A stretch of 64,000 nucleotides of DNA from Pseudoxanthomonas sp. (GCF_027498035.1 NZ_CP114978.1:2108001-2172000); one strand, 5' to 3'; numbered from the stretch's first letter, positions 20,137 to 30,300 are shown. The notes: generated from the letters alone by a model not told the origin. Numbers and translations: made by a program.

Positions 20137-22455
20137 TCAATCCGCCGGCATCTTCAGATCGTAATTCTTCGGCGGCACGCCATCGGCCAGGTTCTTCACG
20201 AAATAATCCCAGCGACGCCGTGCGATGTAGGCCGTCCGTGCGCCGTAACCGTGGTGCACGTCGGGGATCATCAGCATATCGAAGTCCTTGTTGGCCTTCA
20301 TCAGTGCATCGGCCACCAGCAGGGTCAGGTACGGCGGCACGTTGTCGTCCATGGTGCCGTGGACCAGCATCAGGTGTCCTTTCAGGTTGGAGACCAGCGA
20401 CTGGTTGGCCTGGCTGTCGTAACTGCCCTTGCCATCCTTGTCGACGACCAGCTCGCCCTGGTAACGCTCGGCCCAGTCGTCCTCATAGCCGCGGTTGTCG
20501 TGGTTACCGCTTTCCGACCAGGCCACCTTGAAGAAATCCGGGTAGCGCAGGATCGCCGCGGTGGAAGCATTGCCACCACCGGAATGGCCCCAGATGCCGG
20601 CGCGCGACAGGTCGATCCACGGATACTTCGCGCCCAGTTCCTTCATGCCGGCCACCTGGTCGGGCAGCGTGTTGTCGGCCATGTCGCCGTACCAGGTGTC
20701 GTGGAAGGACTTGGAGCGCCACGGCGTGCCCATGCCGTCGATAGCCACCACGATGAAGCCCAGTTCGGCCAGCGACTGGTTGTCGCCATGGGCGGCCAGG
20801 AAGCTGCGGCCGCGCACCGAGCCGGTCTGCGGACCCGGGTAGATGTAGTTGACGATCGGGTACTTCTTCGACGGATCGAAGTTGGATGGCTTGAACATGA
20901 TCCCGTACAGATCGGTCTTGCCATCGCGTGCCTTGACCGTGAACGGCTCCGGCGCCACCCAGCCAGCGGCCTTCAAACGGCTGATGTCGGCGCTGGCGAC
21001 CTTGGCCACGGTGCTGCCGTCGGCCGCGCTGCGCAGCACGGTGACCGGCGGCACGGTGGTGGTCGAATAGGCATCGACGAACAGCTTGCCGTCAGGCGAC
21101 AGCGACACGGTGTGGTCGGCCGGCTCCGGCGCCAGCAGGATCGGCGCGCCGCCGTCCAGGCTGACCTTCCAGAACTGCTGGTAATACGGGTTGATGCCGG
21201 CGGTGCGGCCGACGCCACGGAACCAGGCGGTACGCGTGGCCGGGTCGACCTTGAGCAGCTCGGTGACGTTGCCTTCGCCGGTGGTGATGGCGTGCTTGAG
21301 CTTGCCGGTGGCCAGGTCGTACAGGTAGAGCTGGCCCCAGTTGGAACGCTCGGAAAACCACACCGCTTCGTTGGTCCCCGGCAGATAGGCCCAGCTGGCC
21401 GTGCCGTTGCCGCTTTCGTACTGGGTCTGGACGTGTTCGGAGAACACGGTACGCACGCTGCCGGTGGCCGCATCGGCAATCCGGAACCAGGCGTCCTTGT
21501 GGAAGCGCGAGGTCGAGACGAACGCGACGGTCTTGCTGTCCGGCGCCCACTTCACGTCATCCCAGCCGCCATCGGGGCCGCAGCTGATGTCGTCGCACAG
21601 GGTCGAACGGTGCTGGTCCGGTTCCATCTTCAGGCGGGTGACCTGCTTGCTCGGCACGTCGATGATGACGCGCTCGATCATGGTCACGTCCTTGTCGCCC
21701 GGCAGCGGGTACTTCCACGCCTCCAACTTGGGATGGCCGACATTGGTGGTGACCAGATACATGTCGCCGGTCTTGCGCTGGTCCTGCTGGAAGGTGGCGA
21801 TCTTCTTCGAGTCCGGCGACCATTCGACGATGGCCTTGTCGGTGTGTTTCCAGCCGGCGTTGTCGGTGGCGTAGCCGTAGTCCTTGACGCCGTCGGTGGT
21901 CAGCTGGGTTTCGGCACCGGTGGACAGGTTGCGCACCCACAGGTTCCAGTCGCGGATGAAGGCTTCGGATCGCTTGTCGGGCGAGAGCGCGCCCGGCTCG
22001 GCGCCGGCCTTGGCGTAGACCTTGGTGCACGCGGCCTTGGCATCGCAGATGACCTCGGTGCCGCGCACGGCGAAGCGGTAGCGGCCATCGGCGGCCAGGG
22101 CGATGCCGCGCGGCGCGAGCTTGTCGGCCTTGAGCGGCTTGTCCTTGGTGTCCAGCAGGGTATCGAGCGACTTGGCCAGCGCCTTGGCGTTGAACAGCGG
22201 CGCGGTCCTGCCGGTGGCGGTATCGGTCTGCAGCAGGCGGTCGCCACTGGCGTCGTGGTCGGTGTAGACGTAATGGGTGTCGTCCAGCCAGGTGACCCGG
22301 GTCACTGCGTGGTCGACCAATGGCTGGGAAAACAGCAGGGTGCCGGCACGGGCGTAATCGGCCTCGGTCACCGTGGGCGTCTGCGCGGCAGCGCCGGCCG
22401 ACAGGGCGGTCAGGAGGGCGCCAAGCAGGCGCGGGGTCGCGATGTTCAAGAGCAT
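20137..22455 (-). CDS. Secreted S9 family serine peptidase, dipeptidyl-peptidase-IV-like
   Basis: 772 residues from the ATG at 22455, which begins a signal peptide (LLGALLTALSAGAAAQ). The N-terminal two-thirds is a beta-propeller of the DPPIV_N type, with repeated segments such as VEWSPDSKKIATFQQDQ and VKWAPDSKTVAFVS. The C-terminal alpha/beta-hydrolase domain has the nucleophile in IWGHSGGGNA (Ser about 625), the acid in GTMDDNVPP (about 704) and the histidine in DVHHGYG (about 735). Such periplasmic enzymes remove N-terminal dipeptides, often X-Pro, from peptides. The family is expanded in Xanthomonadaceae that live on protein. Longer in-frame starts upstream of the signal peptide were rejected. 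Confidence 0.9.
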   Translation of the reverse strand: MLLNIATPRLLGALLTALSAGAAAQTPTVTEADYARAGTLLFSQPLVDHAVTRVTWLDDTHYVYTDHDASGDRLLQTDTATGRTAPLFNAKALAKSLDTLLDTKDKPLKADKLAPRGIALAADGRYRFAVRGTEVICDAKAACTKVYAKAGAEPGALSPDKRSEAFIRDWNLWVRNLSTGAETQLTTDGVKDYGYATDNAGWKHTDKAIVEWSPDSKKIATFQQDQRKTGDMYLVTTNVGHPKLEAWKYPLPGDKDVTMIERVIIDVPSKQVTRLKMEPDQHRSTLCDDISCGPDGGWDDVKWAPDSKTVAFVSTSRFHKDAWFRIADAATGSVRTVFSEHVQTQYESGNGTASWAYLPGTNEAVWFSERSNWGQLYLYDLATGKLKHAITTGEGNVTELLKVDPATRTAWFRGVGRTAGINPYYQQFWKVSLDGGAPILLAPEPADHTVSLSPDGKLFVDAYSTTTVPPVTVLRSAADGSTVAKVASADISRLKAAGWVAPEPFTVKARDGKTDLYGIMFKPSNFDPSKKYPIVNYIYPGPQTGSVRGRSFLAAHGDNQSLAELGFIVVAIDGMGTPWRSKSFHDTWYGDMADNTLPDQVAGMKELGAKYPWIDLSRAGIWGHSGGGNASTAAILRYPDFFKVAWSESGNHDNRGYEDDWAERYQGELVVDKDGKGSYDSQANQSLVSNLKGHLMLVHGTMDDNVPPYLTLLVADALMKANKDFDMLMIPDVHHGYGARTAYIARRRWDYFVKNLADGVPPKNYDLKMPAD

Positions 22456-22691
22456 GGAAGTCCCCAAGCGAGGTAAAGCGTGGAACGGCCGTCCTGGCGC
22501 GTATGCGAACCGGTGATCGTACCCGCCCGGCCCCCGCCTTCCCCCTGCCGAAGGTCCTGCGCCGGCTGGCGCCCGTTCCCCATCGACCGTTTCAGATGCA
22601 GCATTCGACAGGCCTGTGGCCAGCCTGCAGCATGTCCGGCACGCGTTGCGCCACCCGCAGCGCGCCCTCCCCGCCACGCAAGTCGCCGTCG

Positions 22692-23630
22692 ATGTCCCCG
22701 GTCCTTACCGCTGTCTTTCCCCTGTTCTCGCTGATCGCCATCGGCGCGGGCATCCGCCGCTTCGGCCTGCTCGGCGCGGCCGCGGTCACCGAACTCAACC
22801 GGTTCGTGGTCCTGCTGGCGCTGCCGGCGGTGCTGTTCTCGATCATGGCCAAGGCGCACTGGTCGACCCTGGCCCAGCCCGGGCTGGCGACCGTCTACGC
22901 GGTCAGCATGCTGGGCGTGCACCTGCCGGTGATGGGCTGGCTGCTCGGGCGCGGCGCCAGCCTGACCGATGCCAGCATCGACGCGCTCGGCGCCTCCTAC
23001 GCCAACACCGGCTTCATGGGCATCCCGCTGGCGATGCTGACCCTGGGCGCAACCGCCCTGCCCGGCGTCGGCCTGTCGGTGGTGATGACCGCCTGCGTGC
23101 TGTTCGCGCTGGCCCTGACCACGATCGAGTTCGACCGCCACCGTGGCGCCGGCCTGCTGCCGACGTTGCGCAACACCGCCTGGGCGCTGCTGAAGAATCC
23201 GCTGATCTGGGCACCGCTGGCCGGTGCGCTGGTGTCGCTGGGCGGCGTGCCGGTGCCCGCGCCGGCGATGACCGCGATCGACCTGCTCGGCGCCGCCGCC
23301 AGTCCATGTGCGCTGGTGGTGCTGGGCCTGTTCCTGGCCGCGCCGGCACAGGCCGACGCCGCGCCTGCCGGCGGCTGGGTCACGCTGTCGGTGTTGAAGC
23401 TGTTCGTACAACCCGCGCTGGCCTGGCTGGTCGCGGTGCCGCTGCTGCACCTGCCATCGATGCAGGTGCACCTGGCGATGCTGATGGCACTGCTGCCCAC
23501 CGGCACTGGCCCGTTCATGCTGGCCGAACGCTATGGCCGCCGCGCGGCGATGTCCTCCAAGGTGATCCTGGTCACCACCGTCGCCTCGATGGCCACACTG
23601 TCGGCCTACCTGGTGTGCTTCCTGGAATAG
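22692..23630 (+). CDS. AEC-family (auxin efflux carrier type) permease
   Basis: 312 residues, with about ten transmembrane segments. It begins MSPVLTAVFPLFSLIAIGAGIRRFG and contains SYANTGFMGIPLAM and the ending MLMALLPTGTGPFMLAERYG, both typical of the membrane transport family PF03547. Bacterial members move small organic acids such as malate or malonate, but the substrate is not predictable here. The ATG at 22692 was chosen because the upstream in-frame part is arginine-rich and not membrane-like. It is divergent from the DPP4-like gene. Confidence 0.85.
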   Translation: MSPVLTAVFPLFSLIAIGAGIRRFGLLGAAAVTELNRFVVLLALPAVLFSIMAKAHWSTLAQPGLATVYAVSMLGVHLPVMGWLLGRGASLTDASIDALGASYANTGFMGIPLAMLTLGATALPGVGLSVVMTACVLFALALTTIEFDRHRGAGLLPTLRNTAWALLKNPLIWAPLAGALVSLGGVPVPAPAMTAIDLLGAAASPCALVVLGLFLAAPAQADAAPAGGWVTLSVLKLFVQPALAWLVAVPLLHLPSMQVHLAMLMALLPTGTGPFMLAERYGRRAAMSSKVILVTTVASMATLSAYLVCFLE

Positions 23631-23713
23631 CGCATGCCCTCACGGCGCTACGTCAATCGCCGCTGCGCGACCGCAAGCGCTGGCACCCTCCGCCTTCCGT
23701 CCGGACAGATGCC

Positions 23714-23736
23714 GCCGGGCGGGCCAGCCGCCCGGC
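23714..23736. terminator. GC-rich hairpin between convergent genes
   Basis: GCCGGGCGG (23714-23722) pairs with CCGCCCGGC (23728-23736), loop GCCAG. There is no T-run on either side, so intrinsic termination is only possible, not clear. Confidence 0.35.
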
Positions 23737-23754
23737 AGGCGCTGGACCCGCCTG

Positions 23755-26064
23755 CTACTGCCAGTTCGCGCTGAAGGACACACCGATGATGCGCGGCTCG
23801 TTGTAGACGGCCGCCATGTAGTTCTCGATGACGCCCTTGAGGTTCTTCTCGTTGGTGATGTTGCGCGCGAATGCGGCCACTTCCCAGGCGCCGTAACCGC
23901 CGCTGTAACCGAGCTTGAGACCGCCTTCGAAATTGCCCTTGGAATTGAACTCGTCGGTGTCGTAGAGCACGTACTGGGTTTCGCCCTGCTTGTTCCAGTC
24001 GGTGGCAACGAACACCGCACCGTCCTGCCCCACCGGCATGTCGTACCGCGCGCCGAAGCTGAGGTTGTAGGTCGGCGCATTCGGCAGCGGATTGCCATCG
24101 ATCTGGGCGAAGGTGTTGCTGCCCACCTTGATGGTCGGGTCGTTGACCGTGCACACCACCACGCCATTGAGCGCGCAGACCTGTGCATAAACACGCTTGT
24201 CCTGGATCTCGCTGTGCAGCAGGCTCAGGCCAGCGGTCAACGACAGGTTCGGGATCGGGCGCCAATCCAGGTCGGCCTCAAGGCCATACGCACGCGCCTT
24301 GTCGGCGTTGAACAGCACGCCATTGCCATTGGCATCGTTGCCGTTGAGCTGGATGTCATCGACGGTATAGGTGAAGCCGGTGACGTTCAGGCGCAGGCGG
24401 TTGTTGAACAGGCTGCTCTTGATGCCAGCCTCGTAGGACAGGATGGTTTCCGAATCAGCCGTGGTGAAGTCCGCGTTGAACACGGCCGAACGCCCCTGGA
24501 TGGTTGGTCCGCGGAAGCCACGGGCAATGCGCGCGTACACGCTCAGCTGCGGGTTGATCTCGTACATCGCGCTCAGGTCCCAGCTGGGCTGGGTGTCGGA
24601 CATCTCCACATTCGTACGACCGGTATAGGTCACCGCGCCCGCCGCCGTGTCGGCGGTCTTCAGCAGGCGCGTTTTCTTGGTGTCCTCGGTCTGGCGGATG
24701 CCGGCCGTCAGGGTCAATGCGTCCGTGGCCTTCCAGCTCACCTGGCCGAAGCCGGCCCACGACGTATTGATGTTGCGCAGGCGCACCCAGTTGTTGGGAT
24801 TACGGGCCGCGCCCTGCAGGAACCAGGCGCGCTGATAGAAGTCGGTGGTGTCGCGGCCGTCGAAGTAGAACGCACCCACCTGCCAGGACAGCGCCTGTTC
24901 GCCATTGCTGGCCAGGCGGAACTCCTGCGTGTACTGGTCCAGGTCGCGGATCTGGCCCATCGACTGGCCATAGCCGTTGGGCACGCCGTTGAACGGATGG
25001 TCCACTGCCGCGCCGCCGTCGGTGTCACCGCGGCTGTAGCCGGAGGTGGTTTCGTAGGCGCTGATCGAGGTCAGCGTGACCGGGCCGAAATCGTAGCTGG
25101 CGTTGATCGAGCCGCCGTGCGTCTTGTACGCCTGCGGATTGTCCATGGCCTCGTCGTAACGGACCTGGTCGCGCGGCACATCGACCGCGTTGGACCCCTT
25201 GGTGATGGCATTGCGCAGGAACAGGGTCGAGGTGCCGTCGTAGTCGCGGGTATGCGCCGAGGCCAGCAGTGAGAACTGGTCATTGGGCTTGAGCAGCAAC
25301 TGCAGGCGCAGATTGCGGTCGTCGTAACCGCCCATGGCGTCCTTGCGCGGGGTGCGCGTGCCGTCGGCGCTGGGACCGTCATAGGTGTTGTCCACCCAGT
25401 CGTCGCGATGCTGGAACAGGGTGGAAACACGGAACGACAGGACATCGTTGATCGGCCCGCCGAAGCCGGCGTCCAGGCTGGCGGTGCCGTAGCTGCCATA
25501 GCTGGCCGACACGCGGCCGGCATAGGTGTCGCTGGGCTTGATGCTGTCGAACTTGACGATGCCCGCGGTGGTATTGCGGCCGAACAGCGTGCCCTGCGGC
25601 CCGCGCAGCACTTCGATCTGGTCCACGTCATAGACTGGATTGGACTTGAGCACCACGTGTTCAAGGACCACGTCGTCCTGGATGATCGACACCGGCTGGG
25701 ACGCGCCCAGGTAGAAGTCGATGTTGCCCAGCCCGCGGATATAGAACCGCGGGAAGATGCGACCAGTCGTGGTTTCGGCATAGAAGCTTGGCACCTTGCC
25801 CGACAGCGCCAGCAAGGTGTCGTCGCCGCCAGCCGTGAAGTCGCGCATGGCCTCGCCCTGCACCACGCCGACCGAGACCGGCGTGTCCTGCAGGTTCTGC
25901 TCACGCCGCTCGGCCGTGACTGTCACCGTGTCCAGCGAGGTGGCGGTATCGCGCGCGGCTTGTTGTGCGCTGGCGCTGGCTGTGACCAACGAGGCCGCGC
26001 AGGCCAATGAAAGGACGCAGCGGCGGGGAATGCCGCGGCGACGGCAGGATTGCAGGCTTTGCAT
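23755..26064 (-). CDS. TonB-dependent receptor of unknown substrate
   Basis: 769 residues. The export signal is an arginine-rich start then LSLACAASLVTASASAQ. A TonB box (LDTVTVTAERREQNLQDTPVSV) and plug follow with VDQIEVLRGPQGTLFGRNTTAGIV. The barrel has typical features such as SVYARIARGFRGPTIQGRS and ends FSANWQ. The plug style is that of the large iron- or carbohydrate-complex receptor group in Xanthomonadaceae and Sphingomonads. Substrate is not predictable. It is divergent from a second receptor gene across a 353-base control region. Confidence 0.88.
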   Translation of the reverse strand: MQSLQSCRRRGIPRRCVLSLACAASLVTASASAQQAARDTATSLDTVTVTAERREQNLQDTPVSVGVVQGEAMRDFTAGGDDTLLALSGKVPSFYAETTTGRIFPRFYIRGLGNIDFYLGASQPVSIIQDDVVLEHVVLKSNPVYDVDQIEVLRGPQGTLFGRNTTAGIVKFDSIKPSDTYAGRVSASYGSYGTASLDAGFGGPINDVLSFRVSTLFQHRDDWVDNTYDGPSADGTRTPRKDAMGGYDDRNLRLQLLLKPNDQFSLLASAHTRDYDGTSTLFLRNAITKGSNAVDVPRDQVRYDEAMDNPQAYKTHGGSINASYDFGPVTLTSISAYETTSGYSRGDTDGGAAVDHPFNGVPNGYGQSMGQIRDLDQYTQEFRLASNGEQALSWQVGAFYFDGRDTTDFYQRAWFLQGAARNPNNWVRLRNINTSWAGFGQVSWKATDALTLTAGIRQTEDTKKTRLLKTADTAAGAVTYTGRTNVEMSDTQPSWDLSAMYEINPQLSVYARIARGFRGPTIQGRSAVFNADFTTADSETILSYEAGIKSSLFNNRLRLNVTGFTYTVDDIQLNGNDANGNGVLFNADKARAYGLEADLDWRPIPNLSLTAGLSLLHSEIQDKRVYAQVCALNGVVVCTVNDPTIKVGSNTFAQIDGNPLPNAPTYNLSFGARYDMPVGQDGAVFVATDWNKQGETQYVLYDTDEFNSKGNFEGGLKLGYSGGYGAWEVAAFARNITNEKNLKGVIENYMAAVYNEPRIIGVSFSANWQ

Positions 26065-26245
26065 GAGGTCGGTTCCGGGTGCTGTGCGCTTCTGGTTGGA
26101 ATGTGCGGCCTGCGCTGGCCGGCGCCGCGGACGGATGTCGCGGGCGGCGACACCTTATGTCACATGTATTGCGCATTGGTTTCATCAGAACCGATGGCGT
26201 CGGATCACGAACTTCAATCGCATGACATGCCAACGACGACCTGAT

Positions 26246-26263
26246 CTGTCACAAGGCAGTCAT
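26246..26263 (+). promoter_or_regulatory. Pho-box-like direct repeat in the divergent receptor promoter region
   Basis: CTGTCAC (26246-26252), AAGG, CAGTCAT (26257-26263). The two 7-base units are 11 bases apart, as in PhoB sites (consensus CTGTCAT-N4-CTGTCAC). An AT-rich -10 candidate (AAAATT region, about 26275) follows. The rest of the 26065-26417 interval has no gene; another TGTCAC half-site lies near 26159. Regulation by PhoB is inferred and fits the phytase-like gene downstream. Confidence 0.5.
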
Positions 26264-26417
26264 GCGCCGATGAAAAAATTCTGACGCGCAGATGACGATC
26301 GCGACCGGAAACCAAGCACGTCGGTCGCGTCGTCCCTGACCCGCACCCACTTCTCCTCTCCCCTGCACGACGCGCCACTTCCCTGCGCACGCGTGCCAGC
26401 ACGAGCGTGTCCAGACC

Positions 26418-28754
26418 ATGAAGAAAACCTTGCTGGCGTCGGCGCTTGCCGTCGCTCTGATGCCGTCGGCCTGGGCGCAGGACGCGTCCACCGGAACCAC
26501 GACGCAGCGCGAAGCCGCGCCGTCCGCCGCGATCGACCTGGACGCGGTGTCGGTGATCGGTCGTGGCGAAGCACGCCAGGTGCAGCGCATCAGCCAGAAG
26601 AATCTGGACATCCTGCCGCCTGGCACGAGCCTGCAGAAAGCGCTGAACGTGCTGCCGGGCGTCAACGCGCAGTCGGTCGATGCACTGGGCAGCAACGAGC
26701 AGTCCATGACCCTGAGCCTGCGCGGCTTCAACAGCACGCGCCTGGGTTACACGCTTGACGGTATCCCGATGGGCGACGGCGCGTACAACAACTACAACGG
26801 CCTGACCATCAACCGTGCGCTGATCTCCGAAAACATGGCCGGCGCCGAGCTGGCCGAAGGCATCGGCAACCTGGGCACGCCTTCGTCCAGCAACCTGGGC
26901 GGGACCATCAGCTACAGCTCCAGCAATCCGGACAAGGAGAGGGGCGCGCGCGTGACCCAGACCCTGGGCAGCGACCAGAACCGCCGCACCTTCGTGCGCG
27001 TGGATACCGGCGAGCACAACGGATTCTCTGCCTACCTGTCCGGCATGAATGCCAGCTCGGACCTATGGAACAACCAGAGCGCCTATAACGAATCAACCAC
27101 CAAGCAGCTCAATGCCAAGGGCGTGTGGGCCTTCGAGCGCGGCCGCATCAGCGCCTTCGTCGATACCTCGCGCACCTCGCAGGCCGACTACTTCTACCTG
27201 TCCAAGAATGAGATGGGGCGCGGGCTGGGCTGGGATTGGGGCGGCTATGCGCCGGACTGGGACAAGGCCGTGGCCAAGGCCTATTGCAATGCCGCCAGCT
27301 ACAACGCAGCCAGGTGCGATGCCAGCGGCCAGGACAAGGACGCCGATGGCGCCTTCACCGCCGGCCAGATCCTGCGCAACGACAACCTGTATTCGCTCTC
27401 GGGGGATTTCTTCCTGGGCGACACCTTCACCCTGCACGCGCTGGGCTACCACCACGACGACGATGGCGAGGGCCACAACTGGAACAGCGGCGCCTATTCC
27501 AACAAGGGCACCGCGCAGGAACTCCCCATCATCTTCCGCAACACGATTTATTCGATCGACCGCAATGGCGGCACGCTGGGCTTCGACTGGACCCTGGGCG
27601 ACCACGTGCTGCAGGCAGGCGTGTGGTACGAGCGCAACACCAGCAGCGCCGAGCGTTACCAGACCACGGTCGATGGCCCGCGCGACATGAGCGGCATGAA
27701 CAACAGCCAGGCCGACACCGGCGTGTTCGCCCAGCAGACCCGCTGGGAGACCAAGCAGGCCTTCGTCATGGACACCTGGCACCTGCTCGACGACCACCTC
27801 ACCCTGGAAGGCGGCGCCAAGCTGCTGCATGCCACCGCCGATGCACGGGCCCTGCCCGGCACGGCCAGGACGCCGATTTCGCCGACCTCGAACAACCAGT
27901 TCTCGACCGGTTCGCTCAAGGCCAGCAAGTCGTTCCTGCCCAGCATCGGTGCGAACTACCGGCTGACCGATACCCAGGAAGTCTTCGCCAGCTTCGCCAA
28001 GAACATCGCCATGTTCCAGGGGGGCTTCAAGCTGGGTCCGCAGGCCGTCAGCCAGGCCACCTGGGACCAGCAGGCCACGCTGCAGCCCGAGGAATCGCGC
28101 ACCCTGGAAGCCGGCTATCGCTTCAGCGGCGACACGCTGCAGGCCTCGCTGGCCGCCTACACGGTGCGCTTCGACAACCGCCTGCTGCAGTACAACCCCT
28201 GCGACTCGCGCCAGCCGGTCGGCCCGACCTGCGGCAACCGCTTCTACAACGTCGGCGGCGTCGACAGCCGTGGCGCGGAGCTGACCGTGATCTGGTCGCC
28301 CAGCGAGCACTTCAGCTGGTACAACTCGGCCTCGTTGAACCGCTCCACCTATGCGTCCAACTACACCCAGGCCGGCGTGGTCCAGCAGATCAAGGGCAAG
28401 ATCCAGACCGACACGCCCAAGCAGATGTTCGCCAGCGAACTGACCTGGCGCGACGGTGGCTGGTACGCTTCGCTACGCGGCAAGTACACCGGCGAGCGCT
28501 TCTACACCTACACCAATGATCGCGGCTTCGGCGGCTTTACCGTGTTCGACGCGGCCGGCGGCTACGACTTCGGCCAGGTGGGTTTGGCCAGGAACGTACG
28601 CCTGTCGTTCAACCTCACCAACCTCACCGACAAGCGCTATGCCAGCAACCTGGATTCCAGTGTCTTCGCACCGACCGATGCCACCGGCTCGATCTATGTC
28701 TTCCATGCGTCCGCGCCACGCCAGGTGTTCGGCTCGATCGACGTGCGCTTCTGA
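26418..28754 (+). CDS. TonB-dependent receptor, probably for a phosphorylated substrate
   Basis: 778 residues. A signal peptide (MKKTLLASALAVALMPSAWAQ) is followed by a plug with LPGVNAQSVDALGSNEQSMTLSLRGFN. A YNNYNGLTINRALI segment and a barrel ending IDVRF complete the receptor. The gene lies 21 bases ahead of a phytase-like enzyme gene and downstream of a Pho-box-like repeat. A role in taking up organic phosphate or phytate breakdown products follows from this context and is inference. The plug resembles receptors of the FecA/CirA class but identity to any named receptor is not claimed. Confidence 0.87.
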   Translation: MKKTLLASALAVALMPSAWAQDASTGTTTQREAAPSAAIDLDAVSVIGRGEARQVQRISQKNLDILPPGTSLQKALNVLPGVNAQSVDALGSNEQSMTLSLRGFNSTRLGYTLDGIPMGDGAYNNYNGLTINRALISENMAGAELAEGIGNLGTPSSSNLGGTISYSSSNPDKERGARVTQTLGSDQNRRTFVRVDTGEHNGFSAYLSGMNASSDLWNNQSAYNESTTKQLNAKGVWAFERGRISAFVDTSRTSQADYFYLSKNEMGRGLGWDWGGYAPDWDKAVAKAYCNAASYNAARCDASGQDKDADGAFTAGQILRNDNLYSLSGDFFLGDTFTLHALGYHHDDDGEGHNWNSGAYSNKGTAQELPIIFRNTIYSIDRNGGTLGFDWTLGDHVLQAGVWYERNTSSAERYQTTVDGPRDMSGMNNSQADTGVFAQQTRWETKQAFVMDTWHLLDDHLTLEGGAKLLHATADARALPGTARTPISPTSNNQFSTGSLKASKSFLPSIGANYRLTDTQEVFASFAKNIAMFQGGFKLGPQAVSQATWDQQATLQPEESRTLEAGYRFSGDTLQASLAAYTVRFDNRLLQYNPCDSRQPVGPTCGNRFYNVGGVDSRGAELTVIWSPSEHFSWYNSASLNRSTYASNYTQAGVVQQIKGKIQTDTPKQMFASELTWRDGGWYASLRGKYTGERFYTYTNDRGFGGFTVFDAAGGYDFGQVGLARNVRLSFNLTNLTDKRYASNLDSSVFAPTDATGSIYVFHASAPRQVFGSIDVRF

Positions 28755-28775
28755 CCAGGCGCCGGGGCTGCACGC

Positions 28776-30272
28776 ATGAGCGCGGCCCCATGGCTGCTGG
28801 CCGCCGCCGTTGCGGCCGGCGCGGTGTTCACCACGCCTCATGAAGTGACAACCCCGCCACCGCATGCGCTGAAGCTGGGTGGCAGGACCTACACCGACCA
28901 GGGCCTGGTGGCGGCCGGCGCGTTGCCGGCCGGCACGGTCGACTTCATGGGCGACACGCTGGGTTCGTTCTCGTCCATCGCGGTGCGCGCCGACCAGTGG
29001 CAGCGCACGGCTGACGGCTACGCGGGCACGTTGTGGACCCTGCCCGATCGCGGCCGCAATGATCCCGAAGCCGGCCTGTTCTACGACTACGCCGCACGCC
29101 TGGAGCGCCTGCGCCTTCAGCTGCGCCTGCCTGCTGCCGGCGCCAGGGCCGGCAACACCGTCACCCTGGTGCCCGACGGTGGATTGACCCTGCTTGATTT
29201 CGAAGGCCAGCCTTTCACCGGCGCCGATCCGGGCGAACACACCGTGGTCCAGCACGGCGTGACCCTGCCTTCGCCTGCGACCGGCGTGGGGGCAGGCAAG
29301 ATTTCACTGGATGCCGAATCGCTTGAATTCACGGCCGACGGGCACTTCTACATCGGCGACGAATACAGCGCCAACGTCTATTACTTCGACCCAGGTGGCC
29401 AGCTGCGCGGGGTGATCGTGCCACCGGCGGCAATCGTGCCGCAGCGCGCGGGCAAGGTGACGTTCGATTCACTCAAGGCCCCGGATCGTGGCCGGCGCAA
29501 CAACCAGGGCGTGGAAGGCCTGGGCCTGTCGCCGGACGGCACGCGCCTGTTCGTCGCGTTGCAGAGCGCGCTGGTGCAGGACTCCGCGCGTGGCGATGCC
29601 GCCGGCCGCATCAACACCCGCGTGCTGGTCTACGACGTCAGCAAGCAGGCCATTCCGGGCAGGCCCATCGGCCATTACGTGGTGCAGCTGCCGGCGTACG
29701 CGCACAAGGGCGATGGCGGCGCAGCCGACCGCACCGCGGCGCAGAGCGAGCTGCGGGCGTTGGACAACACGCGCTTCCTGCTGCTGGCCCGCGATGGCAA
29801 TGGCCTGGGTACCGGCAAGCGCGATCCGCTGGTCTACAAGTCGGTCCTGCTGGTCGATACCACCGGCGCCAGTAACCTGGCCGGTTCGCGCTACGAAACC
29901 AGCGCGACCTCGCTGCTGGCTTCGCCTGGCGCGACCCGGCTCAAGCCCGGCATCACCCCGGCGCGCTGGAGCGAGTTCCTCAACCTGCTCGATCCGGCCC
30001 AGCTAGCCGACATCGGCATCGACCTGGACGCCGGCAAAGGCGGCCATCCCGGCCTGATGTCGGAAAAGTGGGAAGCCATGGCGCTGGTGCCGGCGCTTGA
30101 CCCGGCCCATCCCGATGATCGGCTGCTGCTGGTCGGCAACGACAACGACTTCATCGCCCGCCAGTGCCGAATGCAGGGCCAGCGCTGCGATTCGGAATAC
30201 GACAACGACAACCGGATCCTGGTTTACCGGATCACGCTGCCCGCCACGGGGAAGCCCACCAGGAAGCACTAG
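28776..30272 (+). CDS. Secreted phytase-like esterase (esterase-like activity of phytase domain)
   Basis: 498 residues. A signal peptide occupies the first 20 residues (APWLLAAAVAAGAVFT). The remainder matches the phytase-like esterase domain (PF13449 type): DTLGSFSSIAVRADQW, TLWTLPDRGRNDPEAG, SLEFTADGHFYIGDEYSANVY and NNQGVEGLGLSPDGTRLFV. Members of this group form a beta-propeller and hydrolyse phosphate or other esters outside the cytoplasm. Tight linkage to a TonB-dependent receptor suggests that the receptor imports its product or substrate. Enzyme activity has been shown for few members, so phytate is a guess. Confidence 0.85.
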   Translation: MSAAPWLLAAAVAAGAVFTTPHEVTTPPPHALKLGGRTYTDQGLVAAGALPAGTVDFMGDTLGSFSSIAVRADQWQRTADGYAGTLWTLPDRGRNDPEAGLFYDYAARLERLRLQLRLPAAGARAGNTVTLVPDGGLTLLDFEGQPFTGADPGEHTVVQHGVTLPSPATGVGAGKISLDAESLEFTADGHFYIGDEYSANVYYFDPGGQLRGVIVPPAAIVPQRAGKVTFDSLKAPDRGRRNNQGVEGLGLSPDGTRLFVALQSALVQDSARGDAAGRINTRVLVYDVSKQAIPGRPIGHYVVQLPAYAHKGDGGAADRTAAQSELRALDNTRFLLLARDGNGLGTGKRDPLVYKSVLLVDTTGASNLAGSRYETSATSLLASPGATRLKPGITPARWSEFLNLLDPAQLADIGIDLDAGKGGHPGLMSEKWEAMALVPALDPAHPDDRLLLVGNDNDFIARQCRMQGQRCDSEYDNDNRILVYRITLPATGKPTRKH

Positions 30273-30300
30273 GGAAGGTCTGAACAACCCTGCTTTTGCT

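Noticed and set aside
19912..22476. An 854-codon open frame on the plus strand opposite the DPP4-like gene
   Set aside because: Antisense shadow; its valine-, glycine- and histidine-rich translation lacks domain structure, while the minus strand has a full catalytic triad.
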